DNA of 64,000 bases from Thiomicrospira sp. XS5 (lineage in GTDB: Bacteria; Pseudomonadota; Gammaproteobacteria; Thiomicrospirales; Thiomicrospiraceae): the NCBI RefSeq assembly GCF_001507555.1, contig NZ_LQBO01000001.1:2356001-2420000 (forward strand), given 5' to 3'. The position numbers and the translations under genes are program-made. The stretch's first letter is position 1. Each line of letters begins with the position of its first letter. This document shows, piece by piece, positions 35,223 to 47,013 of this stretch. A model generated the notes under the pieces. The model was not told the DNA's origin. It ran no database searches and worked only from the letters and a program-made list of their open reading frames with translations.

Positions 35223-37115
35223 TCAGATCACTTCACTTAGCAAGGCATTCATGCGTTTGATGAAATCCGCCGGATTTTCCAAATGATCCCCTTCCGCCAA
35301 TTGCGCTTGCTCCAGCAGGAACAAGGACCATTCTTTGATTTTGGCCTCATCGTCCAAAGCATCCAGTTGTTTCACCAAGGCATGTTCCGGGTTCAACTTC
35401 AATACCGGGTTTTGTTTCGGCATGGCCTGCCCCATTTGCTCCAGCATACGCGCCATATGCGCGGAAACATCACCGTCCGCGGGCACCACACAAGCAGGTG
35501 AATCCGTCAAACGATGGGTGATTTTAACGTCGGAGACGGCGTCTTCAATCGCTTTTTTCACTTTTTCGGTCAAGGCTTCACGCGCTTGTTTATCTTCTTC
35601 CGACAAATCCTTCTCGGCTTCGTCTTCGAATTCTTTCAAATCTGCCGCCGTGACGGATTTGAGCTGTTTGCCTTCGAATTCGGTCAAGTGCGACACCAAC
35701 CACTCGTCAATACGGTCGGTCATCAACAAGACTTCAATGCCTTTCTTACGGAACATTTCCAAATGTGGGCTGCCGGAAGCCGCCGCATAAGTTTCCGCGG
35801 TGATGAAATAAATGGCTTCCTGGTCGTCCGCCATGCGATCGACGTAATCCTGCAACGACACACGCTGCGTCGGACCGGAGGATTCATGCGTGGACGAGAA
35901 GCGCAACAGCTTGGCGATTTTTTCGCGGTTGGCGAAATCTTCGATAATCCCTTCTTTCATGACATTACCGAACTGATCCCAGAAGATGTCGTAATCGGTT
36001 TTGTCATCGGCCTTAGCCATTTTGTCCAACTGGTCTAGCACACGCTTCACCGAAGCGGAACGGATTTTATCGACCACTCGGTTACTTTGCAGAATTTCAC
36101 GCGACACATTCAACGGTAAATCGTTGGAATCAATAACGCCGCGGACGAAACGCAGATAGCTCGGCATCAAGTGTTCAGCGTCGTCCATAATGAAGACACG
36201 CTTCACATACAGCTTCAAGCCATAACGGCGATCACGGTCGTACAAGTCGAACGGTGCACGTTTCGGAATGTACAGCAAAGAAGTGTATTCCAAAGTCCCT
36301 TCCACTTTATTGTGCAGGTGAGCCAACGGGCTTTCATAATCGTGTGACACCGTCTGATAGAAGTTATTGTAATCTTCATCGGACAATTCGGATTTAGGCT
36401 GCGTCCAAATGGCGGTGGCTTTGTTGACCTGCTCCAGCGTTTTCTCACCGGTTTCCTTACCTTCGTCATCGGTTTCCGCCTGCCACATCTTAATCGGGAA
36501 ATTGATGTGGTCGGAATAAGTCGTAATAATGTGTTTCAAACGGAAGTCGTCCAGAAACTCGTCCATGTCTTCTTTCAGGTGCAGGACGATTTCGGTGCCT
36601 TTGACGTCTTTTTCGACGGTTTCCAAAGTGTATTCACCTTCACCGGCCGATTCCCAACGGGTGCCTTCCGCTTTATCGTCACCCGCCTTACGGGTCGTCA
36701 GCGTGACTTTGTCGGCGACAATGAATGAAGAGTAAAAGCCGACCCCAAATTGACCGATCAAATGACTGTCTTTGGCTTGGTCACCGGTCAGGCTTTCCAG
36801 GAATTTTTTGGTGCCGGAATTGGCGATGGTCCCGATATTGGCGATGACTTCGTCGCGGGTCATGCCGATACCGTTATCAATAATGGATACGGTACGGGCG
36901 TCTTTATCAAAACCGACTTGAATCGCTAACTCGGATTCACCTTCAGACAAGGCATCGTTGGAGACCGACTCGAAACGCAGTTTATCCAAGGCATCGGACG
37001 CATTGGACACCAGCTCTCTCAAGAAAATTTCTTTATTACTGTAAAGGGCATGAATCATCAGTTTCAGCAACTGATTCACTTCGGTTTGGAACGCATGAGT
37101 TTCCGTATGGCTCAT
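35223..37115 (-). CDS. htpG: Hsp90-family chaperone HtpG
   Basis: The 630-aa protein has the GHKL ATPase motifs [24 protein letters not shown] and [11 protein letters not shown]. The middle-domain catalytic Arg region is [16 protein letters not shown], followed by the C-terminal dimerisation domain. It remodels client proteins with DnaK in the cytosol. A sigma-32-type promoter lies about 75 bp upstream (37191-37219), supporting heat induction. Confidence 0.97.
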
Positions 37116-37190
37116 TTAAAGCTTCTCCTTCATTGAGGTTAGTCTTTTGTTTTTTTGTGGCGGGTTGATTCAACCCAAAAGTTAGGGATT

Positions 37191-37219
37191 AAATAGGGCC
37201 AGGCCTGGTATATTTCAAG
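37191..37219 (-). promoter_or_regulatory. Putative sigma-32 promoter of htpG with CCAGGCCTGG spacer
   Basis: On the minus strand CTTGAAA (37219-37213) is followed by 14 bp and then CCCTATTT (37198-37191), close to the heat-shock consensus CTTGAAA-N14-CCCCATNT. Ten of the 14 spacer bases are the palindrome CCAGGCCTGG (37199-37208). Confidence 0.7.
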
Positions 37220-37264
37220 GGCTGAATGCATGTTTTTTTCATGACCGGGTACTGAAACCAAAAA

Positions 37265-37288
37265 AAGCGCTCAAAGAGCGCTTTTTTA
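37265..37288. terminator. Terminator of secreted unknown gene
   Basis: AAGCGCTC-AAA-GAGCGCTT with flanking A and T runs lies about 25 bp after the stop of the gene at 37312. Confidence 0.9.
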
Positions 37289-37311
37289 ACGTATCGAAAG
37301 GGATTGGAAAA

Positions 37312-38205
37312 TTATTCGTTTCCAGCCACAATCTCCAAAGATTCCTTGATTTCATCCGGTGCATTGGCAATAGACATAAAGCTACCGGACCCCATCATGG
37401 ACAGGCTTGGCCAGTTAATAGCGATACGGAACTTGCCGTTCAACGCCAAGGCTTCGTCTCCATTAACCAACAATTCATATGGCAAATGCGCCGCATGAGA
37501 ATGCCCTTCCCCATCGATTTGCGTCAGAATATTTTTATCCGCGCCTTCGGTTTTGGAGAAGGCCACACCGAATACGGTCATGTCTTTGCCCGGGATATCG
37601 ATGCGATACACTTGCGTCACCCCGCCACGTCCAGCTTTCAAACCGGCTTCAATGGTGTTCACCCCTTCCTGATAAGAATCGAACGCCTGAATCTCATCCA
37701 CATCGTCAAAGTACGGCATCATGAACTTGTAGTGGTATTCGCGCAACTCGTCCGCCGTGAGGGGTTTTTCCGCACCGAAGCCTTTTTGGTTGCCCAGGGC
37801 TTTTTCCATCGCAGCTTGTACCGGCTGGATATCGCCTTTCATACGATACACATTCCACATATAGGTCGGATTGGTGTAAGACACCTCGGTCTGGCTACCA
37901 CGTTTGACCACGGAAACACGTTCCATGGCACCAAAGCCGCCGTTTTTAGACAAGCCGGCCAGGTTTTTCAACGCATCGTTGGTCACCACAATGACTTCAC
38001 TGTCGGCATTCGGTTTATAACTACCAACCACTTCAAAACCATTTTCGGTTAGGGCTTGCTTGGTTTTATCCACCGTCGCGGAAACACTGTCTCCAGACGA
38101 GGAACCCAAAATAAACGGCATATAGCCGGCGGCCATGGCCGATGTCGCCGAAGCCAATAACGACACCGCCAGAGAAGCGGTCAAAAAGAGGGATTTAAAT
38201 TTCAT
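37312..38205 (-). CDS. Exported protein of unknown function, DUF302-like
   Basis: The 297-aa protein has a Sec signal (MKFKSLFLTASLAVSLLASATSAMA, cleavage after AMA). The region about 40-120 (VDKTKQALTENGFEVVGSYKPNADSEVIVVTNDALKNLA) recalls the DUF302 fold without full confidence. The C-terminal half ends in a helix-rich segment with no metal motif. It is monocistronic, flanked by terminators on its 3' side. It is probably periplasmic. Confidence 0.65.
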   Translation of the reverse strand: MKFKSLFLTASLAVSLLASATSAMAAGYMPFILGSSSGDSVSATVDKTKQALTENGFEVVGSYKPNADSEVIVVTNDALKNLAGLSKNGGFGAMERVSVVKRGSQTEVSYTNPTYMWNVYRMKGDIQPVQAAMEKALGNQKGFGAEKPLTADELREYHYKFMMPYFDDVDEIQAFDSYQEGVNTIEAGLKAGRGGVTQVYRIDIPGKDMTVFGVAFSKTEGADKNILTQIDGEGHSHAAHLPYELLVNGDEALALNGKFRIAINWPSLSMMGSGSFMSIANAPDEIKESLEIVAGNE

Positions 38206-38354
38206 GAGCGATCCATTTATATTGTTAAATTTACGGAGTCATCATTGTTATCAATTTTCCGTAAGAATTAAAATTCAATTTATTTATGCTTAAATTAAGA
38301 AATTGCTAAAACTCTAATATGTTTTGAATCGCCTCTCTTCTGACCCGTAAAAAC

Positions 38355-38381
38355 GCAAAAACGCCTTAAAAGGCGTTTTGT
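38355..38381. terminator. Terminator downstream of che genes
   Basis: AAAACGCCTT-AA-AAGGCGTTTT is a near-perfect dyad 30 bp after the CheZ-like gene. Confidence 0.8.
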
Positions 38382-38410
38382 GTAAAAGACGGTACCAGAA
38401 AGCTCAGCAA

Positions 38411-38977
38411 TCAGAAAAATTCGATTTCTTCCTCTTCTTCTTCGGATTCGGCCATACGATCACGCATGCGGCCTTTCATCACATCAATCGCTTCATCGGC
38501 CGGCATTCCCTGGTCGAAAATCAATTCGAACAGTTCTTCCTCTTCTCGCATGGTGGTGCCCTTACGCACTTCCGACTTAAAGGCTTCCCATTGCGCTTCG
38601 TCTTTGGCGTGCATTTCATGCGACACAATTTCCGCCAGGCCTGACAAACCGTGCGAGACATGATTTAAGCGCTGGCTCAGTTTGTCGTAAAACTGGAATG
38701 CAATAATCGCCTGTTGCATTTTTAACGCTAAATCACCCGTTTGAGTCAGAAGTGATTGGTTATGCTCTTCGATACCTGCCACATCGGTGGACATTTCGGC
38801 AATTTTTTTACTGGATCGCTCAATGTCTTCGATGTGCTGAGACATATAAGAAAACGAATCGATCAAAGTATTGACCGAATTATCCCCATCCGTAATCGAC
38901 AACTCGATTTGAGCCACGGATAAATTTAAAACCATAATGGTTTCTTGAACTTCTTTGGCGCCTAATGCGAACGACAT
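38411..38977 (-). CDS. CheZ-like putative CheY-P phosphatase
   Basis: The 188-aa helical protein lies downstream of cheA. A long helix carries MQQAIIAFQFYDKLSQRLNHVSHGL (about residues 88-112). Its D-K-L-S-Q has the D-x3-Q spacing of the CheZ catalytic pair (DLTGQ in E. coli, preceded by DFQ). The C-terminus is an acidic stretch ending IEFF, reminiscent of the CheY-binding tail of CheZ (DDLLDSLGF). I infer a phosphatase for phosphorylated CheY. A general helical chemotaxis accessory protein is the alternative. The N-terminal part contains repeated heptad-like hydrophobics. Confidence 0.6.
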   Translation of the reverse strand: MSFALGAKEVQETIMVLNLSVAQIELSITDGDNSVNTLIDSFSYMSQHIEDIERSSKKIAEMSTDVAGIEEHNQSLLTQTGDLALKMQQAIIAFQFYDKLSQRLNHVSHGLSGLAEIVSHEMHAKDEAQWEAFKSEVRKGTTMREEEELFELIFDQGMPADEAIDVMKGRMRDRMAESEEEEEEIEFF

Positions 38978-39036
38978 AATTCCCTCTGGTCTGTCTTTGT
39001 TATTTTTATAATGGAAGGGACTTGCCCTTCCCGCGG

Positions 39037-41136
39037 TTATGCCGCATTGGAATGAAGGTTACCGCCTTTATGAGATGAGAGTGTTTCGGTGATGTCCAAA
39101 ATCAGCGAAACCGTCCCGTCGCCCAAAATGGTTGCGCCGGCAATGCTGCTGATTTTCATGAAGTTGCTTTCCATGCTCTTAATCACGACTTGCTGTTGTC
39201 CCAGCAGGTCATCCACGAAGATCCCGGCGCGACGGCCGCCGTCTTCGACAACCACTAGCAGCCCTTCTTCCAGGTCGGTACGCGCATCGGCAATGCCAAG
39301 CTTGTCATGCAAACGAATCACCGGAATGTAGCTGTCTCGCAGTTTGTACAATTCGGTCTGGCCGGCGATGCCTTTAACAAGCGATTTGTCGACCTGGATG
39401 GATTCGACAATCGACACCAGCGGGAATACATAGGTTTCGGAACCGACTTTCGCCAACTGGCCATCCAAAATAGCCAAGGTCAACGGTAGACGAATGGTGA
39501 AGACACTGCCTTTTCCTTCTTCCGTTTTCACTTCTACGGAACCGCCCAAGCCACGGATATTACGACGGACGACGTCCATCCCCACACCGCGCCCGGAAAC
39601 ATCACTGATCACATCGGCGGTTGAGAAGCCTGGGTGGAAAATCAGGTCGATGATTTCTTCGTCGCTCATTTTCACGTCTTCGTCAATCACGCCTTTTTCA
39701 ATGGCTTTTTGACGAATGCGATCCGCATGAATCCCAGCGCCGTCATCGGTAATTTGAATCAGAATATTGCCACCCTGGTGGAAAGCGGCCATTTTCACGG
39801 TACCGGTTTCCGGTTTTCCGGCCGCCAAACGCACATCCGGCGCTTCCACACCGTGGTCAATGGAGTTACGCACAATATGCACCAGCGGATCGGTCAAGGC
39901 TTCCAACATGGTTTTATCCAGCTCGGTTCCTTCCCCTTCCATGACCAAGTCGATTTTTTTGCCCAGTTTTTGGCTAACATCATGCACGATACGCGGCATA
40001 CGGTTAAACGCAAAACTCACCGGCAACATACGGATATTCATCACACTTTCCTGCAAGTCTCGCGTGTGACGTTCCAGGTGGGTCAACCCTTCTTTCAATT
40101 TATCCGCCCAATCCGACGTTCCGCCTTCATTTTGTTCAGCCTGCTCACCAAACTGACTCAGCATGGACTGGGTGATGACCAGTTCCCCAACCAAATTCAC
40201 CAATTGATCGATTTTGCTCAAATCGACACGAATCGAACTGTCTTGTTTCGGGGCTGGCGCAGCGGCTTTAGCGGCCGGCTTCTTAGCCGTCACGGCGGAC
40301 TTGGCGGCCGCTTTCGGAGCCGCTTCTGGAGCGGGCGCCGCGGCTTCAACCGGTTGTTCAATAGGCGCTTCTTCAGCCGCTTCTTCAGCCGGTGCTTCGG
40401 CCGCAGGCGGTGTGATGACAACTTCGGCGCCATCCCCATCAATCCATTCAAAGACCTCTTTGACGTCTTCTTCATTGATATTGTCACCGGACAAATGCAG
40501 CGTCCATTTCAGGAATAACTCTTCAGGGTTTAATTCGGCAGCGTCTCCCGGCAGCTCGGAATCATCTACGGTCACCTCAACGGTGCCCAGAGTTTCCAGT
40601 TCACGGAAAATACGAATCGGTTCATTACCGGTTTGCAATAATTCTTTTTCAGGAATGACTTCAATAGTCCAAACACCGCCGCCGACCGGCGCGGATGTTG
40701 GGGTTTCGGCTGCAACTTCTTCGGCCGGCGCGGAGGCATCACCGGAAGCACCATTGCTGAGAATGTTTTCGAGTGCTTTCTGAACCTCGGACGCGACGGC
40801 ATCGTCGATTTCTTCGTGGTTTTGCAGACGAGTCATCATGTCTCGCAACACATCCACCGCTTGTAACATCACGTCTGTCGCTTCTTGAGTGACATCACGG
40901 CGCCCGTCACGCATTTCATCCAGTAAGGTTTCCAGAACGTGGGTGAAGTCGATGATTTCATTAAACCCGAAGGTACCGCTCCCGCCTTTGATGGAGTGGG
41001 CTGCACGGAAAATTTCATTGATTTTTTCATTGTCCGGCGTGCCGGGTTCCAGCTCCAGCAGCCCGGCCTCCATCACGTCCAACCCTTCAAAACTTTCTTC
41101 CAGGTAGGTTTGTCGAAACGTTTCCATCATGTCCAT
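39037..41136 (-). CDS. cheA: Chemotaxis histidine kinase CheA
   Basis: The 699-aa protein shows the HPt domain with phospho-His (FRAAHSIKGGSGTFGF, about residue 47). A CheA-associated insert and a long Ala/Pro/Glu linker (about 240-300) follow. Then come the dimerisation helices (LSKIDQLVNLVGELVITQSML), the HATPase (VHIVRNSIDHGVE, DDGAGI, GRGVGMDVVRRNI) and the C-terminal CheW-like domain. It phosphorylates CheY on receptor signals. It follows cheD by 10 bp and precedes the CheZ-like gene by 59 bp. Confidence 0.96.
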   Translation of the reverse strand: MDMMETFRQTYLEESFEGLDVMEAGLLELEPGTPDNEKINEIFRAAHSIKGGSGTFGFNEIIDFTHVLETLLDEMRDGRRDVTQEATDVMLQAVDVLRDMMTRLQNHEEIDDAVASEVQKALENILSNGASGDASAPAEEVAAETPTSAPVGGGVWTIEVIPEKELLQTGNEPIRIFRELETLGTVEVTVDDSELPGDAAELNPEELFLKWTLHLSGDNINEEDVKEVFEWIDGDGAEVVITPPAAEAPAEEAAEEAPIEQPVEAAAPAPEAAPKAAAKSAVTAKKPAAKAAAPAPKQDSSIRVDLSKIDQLVNLVGELVITQSMLSQFGEQAEQNEGGTSDWADKLKEGLTHLERHTRDLQESVMNIRMLPVSFAFNRMPRIVHDVSQKLGKKIDLVMEGEGTELDKTMLEALTDPLVHIVRNSIDHGVEAPDVRLAAGKPETGTVKMAAFHQGGNILIQITDDGAGIHADRIRQKAIEKGVIDEDVKMSDEEIIDLIFHPGFSTADVISDVSGRGVGMDVVRRNIRGLGGSVEVKTEEGKGSVFTIRLPLTLAILDGQLAKVGSETYVFPLVSIVESIQVDKSLVKGIAGQTELYKLRDSYIPVIRLHDKLGIADARTDLEEGLLVVVEDGGRRAGIFVDDLLGQQQVVIKSMESNFMKISSIAGATILGDGTVSLILDITETLSSHKGGNLHSNAA

Positions 41137-41146
41137 AGCGGTATCC

Positions 41147-41722
41147 TCAGAACAGTTCTACATCACCCTCAACAGGCTTCGATCCAATATTATTAATATA
41201 ACGGCTTTCTTCAGCAGCCAATGTCTGGTTGTGCATCGCATTCAGGCGTCTGACCCGAACCCGTCCCGAATTCGGGTAATATAAAATCTTTCTCGGATAA
41301 ACATCTCCGATGTCTTGAGAAACAATTTTAAAGCCTTCCGTATAAATGTAATCAAACGCAAAGCCAATATTGTACCAACCGATATTGGTGGTGGAGCTCA
41401 TAATACGCCCGCCACCGAACAACTTAAACTCCAGACGCTCCCGTTTCGCCCCGACATTCAACAAGGCATTGACCAGGTTTTCCATGGCGTAGTTGCCATA
41501 ACGATTGGCATCGGAGAGCTCGGAAGCACCGGTGGCGTTTTTATCCACCGGCAACATAAAATGATTCATCCCGCCGACGCCCGTGACCGGATCCCGGACG
41601 CAAGCTGAGATACAAGACCCCAAAACCGTTTCAATCCGCTCGTTTTCTCGTGTTACGTAAAACTCGCCCGGTAAAATTTTGTAGGTTGTAATGCCCTCGG
41701 CTGGATCCACACTTTTTTGCAT
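41147..41722 (-). CDS. cheD: Chemoreceptor glutamine deamidase CheD
   Basis: The 191-aa protein has the CheD catalytic Cys in VLGSCISACVRD and the His in GGMNHFMLP, with LFGGGRIM later. It deamidates receptor glutamines and in some bacteria also binds CheC or CheY-P. It is the first gene of the cheD-cheA-cheZ-like cluster. CheR, CheB and CheW are not in the window. Confidence 0.93.
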   Translation of the reverse strand: MQKSVDPAEGITTYKILPGEFYVTRENERIETVLGSCISACVRDPVTGVGGMNHFMLPVDKNATGASELSDANRYGNYAMENLVNALLNVGAKRERLEFKLFGGGRIMSSTTNIGWYNIGFAFDYIYTEGFKIVSQDIGDVYPRKILYYPNSGRVRVRRLNAMHNQTLAAEESRYINNIGSKPVEGDVELF

Positions 41723-41823
41723 AATTCGGTCAAACCCGTCTGCGATACTTGTTGTTTTTATAGCTGTAATACTCGCATTTATTCAAAAAAGTGGCAAGTA
41801 TTACTTGCATAATTTTATGGTTT

Positions 41824-42330
41824 TTACCGGGCTTGCCGGGCTTGTTTTTGCGCTTGGCGCCGTTTTTTGAAAAAACGACTCAGCATTTCGCCGGTTTCGT
41901 TCGCCAAGACCCCGCTTGTCACCGTCATCTGATGATTTAAGTGCTCATGTTGCACCAAATTCATTAAGGAACCGGCCGAACCGGTGCGAGGATCGCTTGC
42001 ACCAAACACCAATCGCTTGATACGGGCATGCACCAGCGCACTGGCACACATCGGGCAAGGTTCCAAAGTAACGTAAAGAGTTGAATCAACCAGTCGGTAA
42101 TTCTGCCAGGCCTGGCCAGCCGCGCGCAACGCGACGACTTCGGCATGGGCGGTGGGATCATGAGATTGAATGGTTTGGTTCCAGCCTTCGGCCACCAGTT
42201 GGTGTTGATACACTAACACAGCGCCGACGGGCACTTCGCCCTGGCTTTCCGCTTTTTCGGCCAAGGTGATGGCATGTTGCATCCAAAACCGATCCTGCTC
42301 GGCTTGGGATAAAGAATCAGGACACAACAT
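41824..42330 (-). CDS. tadA: tRNA adenosine(34) deaminase
   Basis: The 168-aa enzyme has the zinc and proton-shuttle motif HAEVVALRAAGQ and the PCPMCASALVHARI motif, then LVFGASDPRTGSAGSLMNL. It converts A34 to inosine in tRNA-Arg(ACG). It lies just after guaA (18 bp). CCAGGCCTGG occurs at 42106-42115 inside the coding region. Confidence 0.95.
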   Translation of the reverse strand: MLCPDSLSQAEQDRFWMQHAITLAEKAESQGEVPVGAVLVYQHQLVAEGWNQTIQSHDPTAHAEVVALRAAGQAWQNYRLVDSTLYVTLEPCPMCASALVHARIKRLVFGASDPRTGSAGSLMNLVQHEHLNHQMTVTSGVLANETGEMLSRFFKKRRQAQKQARQAR

Positions 42331-42348
42331 GAATCGAATCGGTCAGAC

Positions 42349-43929
42349 TTATTCCCACTCGATGGTCGCCGGTGGCTTACTGGAGATATCGTAAGTCACT
42401 CGGGTAATGCGTGGAATTTCATTAATGATACGGTTGGACACCTTTTCCAAAAACTCGTATGGCAAGTGCGCCCAACGCGCGGTCATGAAATCGATGGTTT
42501 CAACGGCTCGAAGCGACACGACATAATCGTAACGACGCGCATCGCCCACCACACCAACGGACTTCACCGGTAAGAACACGGTAAACGCCTGCGAGGTTTT
42601 GTCGTACAAATCCGCCGCTCTCAGTTCTTCAATGAAGATGTGATCGGCCAAACGTAGAATGTCGGCGTATTCTTTTTTGACTTCGCCCAGAATTCGAACC
42701 CCCAAGCCTGGCCCAGGGAATGGATGACGGTACACCATATCGGACGGCAAGCCCAGTGCAACCCCCAGCTTACGGACCTCGTCCTTGAACAATTCGCGCA
42801 GCGGCTCCAACAACTCCAGCGCCATGTCTTCCGGCAAGCCGCCGACATTGTGGTGGGACTTGATAACTTTGGCTTTACCGGTTTTCGACCCGGCCGACTC
42901 AATCACATCTGGATAAATGGTGCCTTGGGCCAACCATTTCACACTGGTCAGCTTACCGGCTTCCTGATCGAAAATTTCAATAAAGGAATGCCCAATGATT
43001 TTGCGTTTCTTTTCCGGGTCGGCTTCGCCTTTTAAAGCGTCCATAAAATAGTCTTCCGCATCGACACGAATGACCTTAATGCCCATGTTCTCGGCAAACA
43101 TCGCCATGACCTGGTCACCTTCCTGATGGCGCAACAAACCGTGGTCCACGAAAACACAAGTAAGCTGGTCGCCGATGGCTTTGTGCAACAACGCGGCCAC
43201 CACAGAGGAATCCACGCCGCCGGACAGGCCAAGCAAAACTTCGTCGGAACCGACTTGTTCACGAATGCGCTCCACGCTGTCGTCAATAATGTTTTCAGTG
43301 GTCCAAAGTTTCTCACAGCCGCACAAATCAATGATGAAACGCTCGATAACACGCTGGCCTTGTTTGGTATGCGTCACTTCCGGGTGGAATTGAATGCCGT
43401 AGAAACGCTTGTCTTCATTCGCCATCCCGGCCACCGGGCAATTCGGCGTAGACGCCATCAGTTTGAACCCGTCCGGCATGACATCGACACGATCCCCGTG
43501 CGACATCCAAACATCCAGCATGCCATGCCCTTCCGGCGTCACATGATCTTCAATGTCTTTCAGCAAATCGGTATGGCCACGAGCGCGTACCTGAGCGTAA
43601 CCGTATTCATGTTCGTTAGCATGAATCACCTTTCCGCCCAGTTGTTCGGCCATGGTCTGCATCCCATAACAGATCCCCAATACCGGCACCCCTAAATCGA
43701 AAACCATTTTCGGTGCCACCGGCGCATCGTCGCCGATAACCGTTTCCGGTCCACCGGATAAAATAATGCCTTTGGCACCAAAATCGGCAATAACCTTCTC
43801 TTCGACATCCCAGGGTTCCACTTCACAATACACACCGATTTCTCGAATGCGTCGGGCAATCAGCTGAGTATATTGTGAACCGAAATCCAGAATTAAAATC
43901 CGATCTTGATGAATATTGTTTTGTGACAT
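42349..43929 (-). CDS. guaA: GMP synthase (glutamine-hydrolysing)
   Basis: The 526-aa enzyme contains the class I amidotransferase nucleophile in [20 protein letters not shown] and His/Glu in FHPEVTHT. The ATP-pyrophosphatase loop is [17 protein letters not shown]. The C-terminus ends [18 protein letters not shown] as expected. It converts XMP to GMP. It is paired with guaB upstream (80 bp gap). Confidence 0.98.
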   Translation of the reverse strand: MSQNNIHQDRILILDFGSQYTQLIARRIREIGVYCEVEPWDVEEKVIADFGAKGIILSGGPETVIGDDAPVAPKMVFDLGVPVLGICYGMQTMAEQLGGKVIHANEHEYGYAQVRARGHTDLLKDIEDHVTPEGHGMLDVWMSHGDRVDVMPDGFKLMASTPNCPVAGMANEDKRFYGIQFHPEVTHTKQGQRVIERFIIDLCGCEKLWTTENIIDDSVERIREQVGSDEVLLGLSGGVDSSVVAALLHKAIGDQLTCVFVDHGLLRHQEGDQVMAMFAENMGIKVIRVDAEDYFMDALKGEADPEKKRKIIGHSFIEIFDQEAGKLTSVKWLAQGTIYPDVIESAGSKTGKAKVIKSHHNVGGLPEDMALELLEPLRELFKDEVRKLGVALGLPSDMVYRHPFPGPGLGVRILGEVKKEYADILRLADHIFIEELRAADLYDKTSQAFTVFLPVKSVGVVGDARRYDYVVSLRAVETIDFMTARWAHLPYEFLEKVSNRIINEIPRITRVTYDISSKPPATIEWE

Positions 43930-44009
43930 ATCTAGGGGGTATCCAACTAAAAACTAACGAAAAATAGACAATTTAAGCGGTTGCTGCGCGCCTGAGGCGC
44001 GCAAATCGG

Positions 44010-45811
<1,802 letters not shown>

Positions 45812-46147
45812 ATGAAAAAATTATTTGTGAGTGCTGCTGTTGTTGCCACTATGTCGCTAGCCGCATGTTCAACAAACCAGACTAAAGACCTGACTTCTTA
45901 CGACGACATTATCAGTGAAGCGGCATCCATTCATGCTGAAGCTGCTAAAGACGGTTATGTTTGGAAGCAGAAAAAGATGAAAAAAGCGTATGTTGATCAC
46001 TACATTGCACTTGCCGAAGAAGCCAAGAAAAAAGGCGACGACGCAACGGCGATGAAATATGCAAAAGAAGCACTTAAATCCGCAAACGCTGAAGTGAATC
46101 AAGAAGTGAAATACGCGGACATCCAACCAGGTTGGATTAAAAAATAA
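45812..46147 (+). CDS. Small helical lipoprotein, unknown
   Basis: The 111-aa protein has a lipoprotein signal (MKKLFVSAAVVATMSLAACSTNQ, lipobox LAAC). The mature part is Ala/Lys-rich and helical (YIALAEEAKKKGDDATAMKYAKEALKSANAEVNQEV), perhaps one TPR-like hairpin. The ribosome site GGAGG is strong, and codon use suggests high expression. A structural outer-membrane lipoprotein role is possible. The gene is followed by a perfect palindromic terminator. Confidence 0.8.
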   Translation: MKKLFVSAAVVATMSLAACSTNQTKDLTSYDDIISEAASIHAEAAKDGYVWKQKKMKKAYVDHYIALAEEAKKKGDDATAMKYAKEALKSANAEVNQEVKYADIQPGWIKK

Positions 46148-46171
46148 GCTTGGTACTTAGCCGAACTGAAT

Positions 46172-46201
46172 AAAAAAACCGCCAGGCCTGGCGGTTTTTT
46201 T
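46172..46201. terminator. Perfect 30-bp palindromic terminator centred on CCAGGCCTGG
   Basis: Seven A, CCG, CCAGGCCTGG (46182-46191), CGG and seven T form a flawless dyad. It serves the lipoprotein gene and the convergent CbiM-like gene. Confidence 0.92.
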
Positions 46202-46226
46202 ATGTCTCACATTTCTCGATCTTGAA

Positions 46227-46892
46227 TTATTTGCCATTCAAATACTGCTCATCGGTAAAGCAACTGACCCATTCAGGCTTCATCAGAACCAGCGCCAGAA
46301 TCAACATGCCGTTCACAAACCCTTCCGGAATCGCCATCAACGGAATATACGGGATAAACGAGCGCTCTAACGTCTCCAATGTCTGCACCCCGCTGAACCC
46401 CATCACCGCAGCCGCCACCAATAGCGACACGACAGAACTGATCCCTGCTGCAAAAAAACCGTTTAACAGCACAAACACAAAAAAATTACGATCCAGGTAT
46501 TTATACGCCAGAATCGCAATCCACCATACGATCAAAATCGGAATCACCCCCATCATGACCATATTCAGCCCATAGGCCATCCAACCGGCATTCCCGAGAA
46601 TCGTCACGCCCAGTAGCGCTACGCTCATGCACAAAATGGCAAACTGCGCGCCAAACATCAAGGTCGTCAAAGCGGCCAGTAACAAATGAAAGGTAATACC
46701 GCTCCCCAGAGAGGCACCGGAATTCCACAGTAGCAAAACGATGACGGTCATGCCCAAAAAAACATGCTGTGCTTCTCTATCCTGAATTTTGTACCAAGGC
46801 GCGGTCCGCACCGCCCAAAACAAAGCCGCGGCGCACAGCAAGCCACCGCTGGCCAGCCATCCCCACGCCAATCCCGCATCTTGCAAATTCAT
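46227..46892 (-). CDS. CbiM-like energy-coupling factor membrane protein
   Basis: The 221-aa protein has about seven hydrophobic helices (GLAWGWLASGGLLCAAALFWAV; VFLGMTVIVLLLWNSG; FHLLLAALTTLMFGAQFAIL; and others). The end pattern AIPEGFVNGMLILALVLMKPEW is shared with CbiM-type substrate components of cobalt/nickel ECF transporters. No ATPase or T component is adjacent, so it may work alone or with distant partners. The substrate is unknown. Confidence 0.7.
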   Translation of the reverse strand: MNLQDAGLAWGWLASGGLLCAAALFWAVRTAPWYKIQDREAQHVFLGMTVIVLLLWNSGASLGSGITFHLLLAALTTLMFGAQFAILCMSVALLGVTILGNAGWMAYGLNMVMMGVIPILIVWWIAILAYKYLDRNFFVFVLLNGFFAAGISSVVSLLVAAAVMGFSGVQTLETLERSFIPYIPLMAIPEGFVNGMLILALVLMKPEWVSCFTDEQYLNGK

Positions 46893-47013
46893 ATTGCCCC
46901 CTGTACCACCTTCGGTCGTTTCTGGCCATCCGGCCTCTTTTCAACAAACTTTACTGAGAAAAGTCGTTAAATCGATTATTATTTTACCCTCGCAAAATCA
47001 ACCTGGGGTCAAA

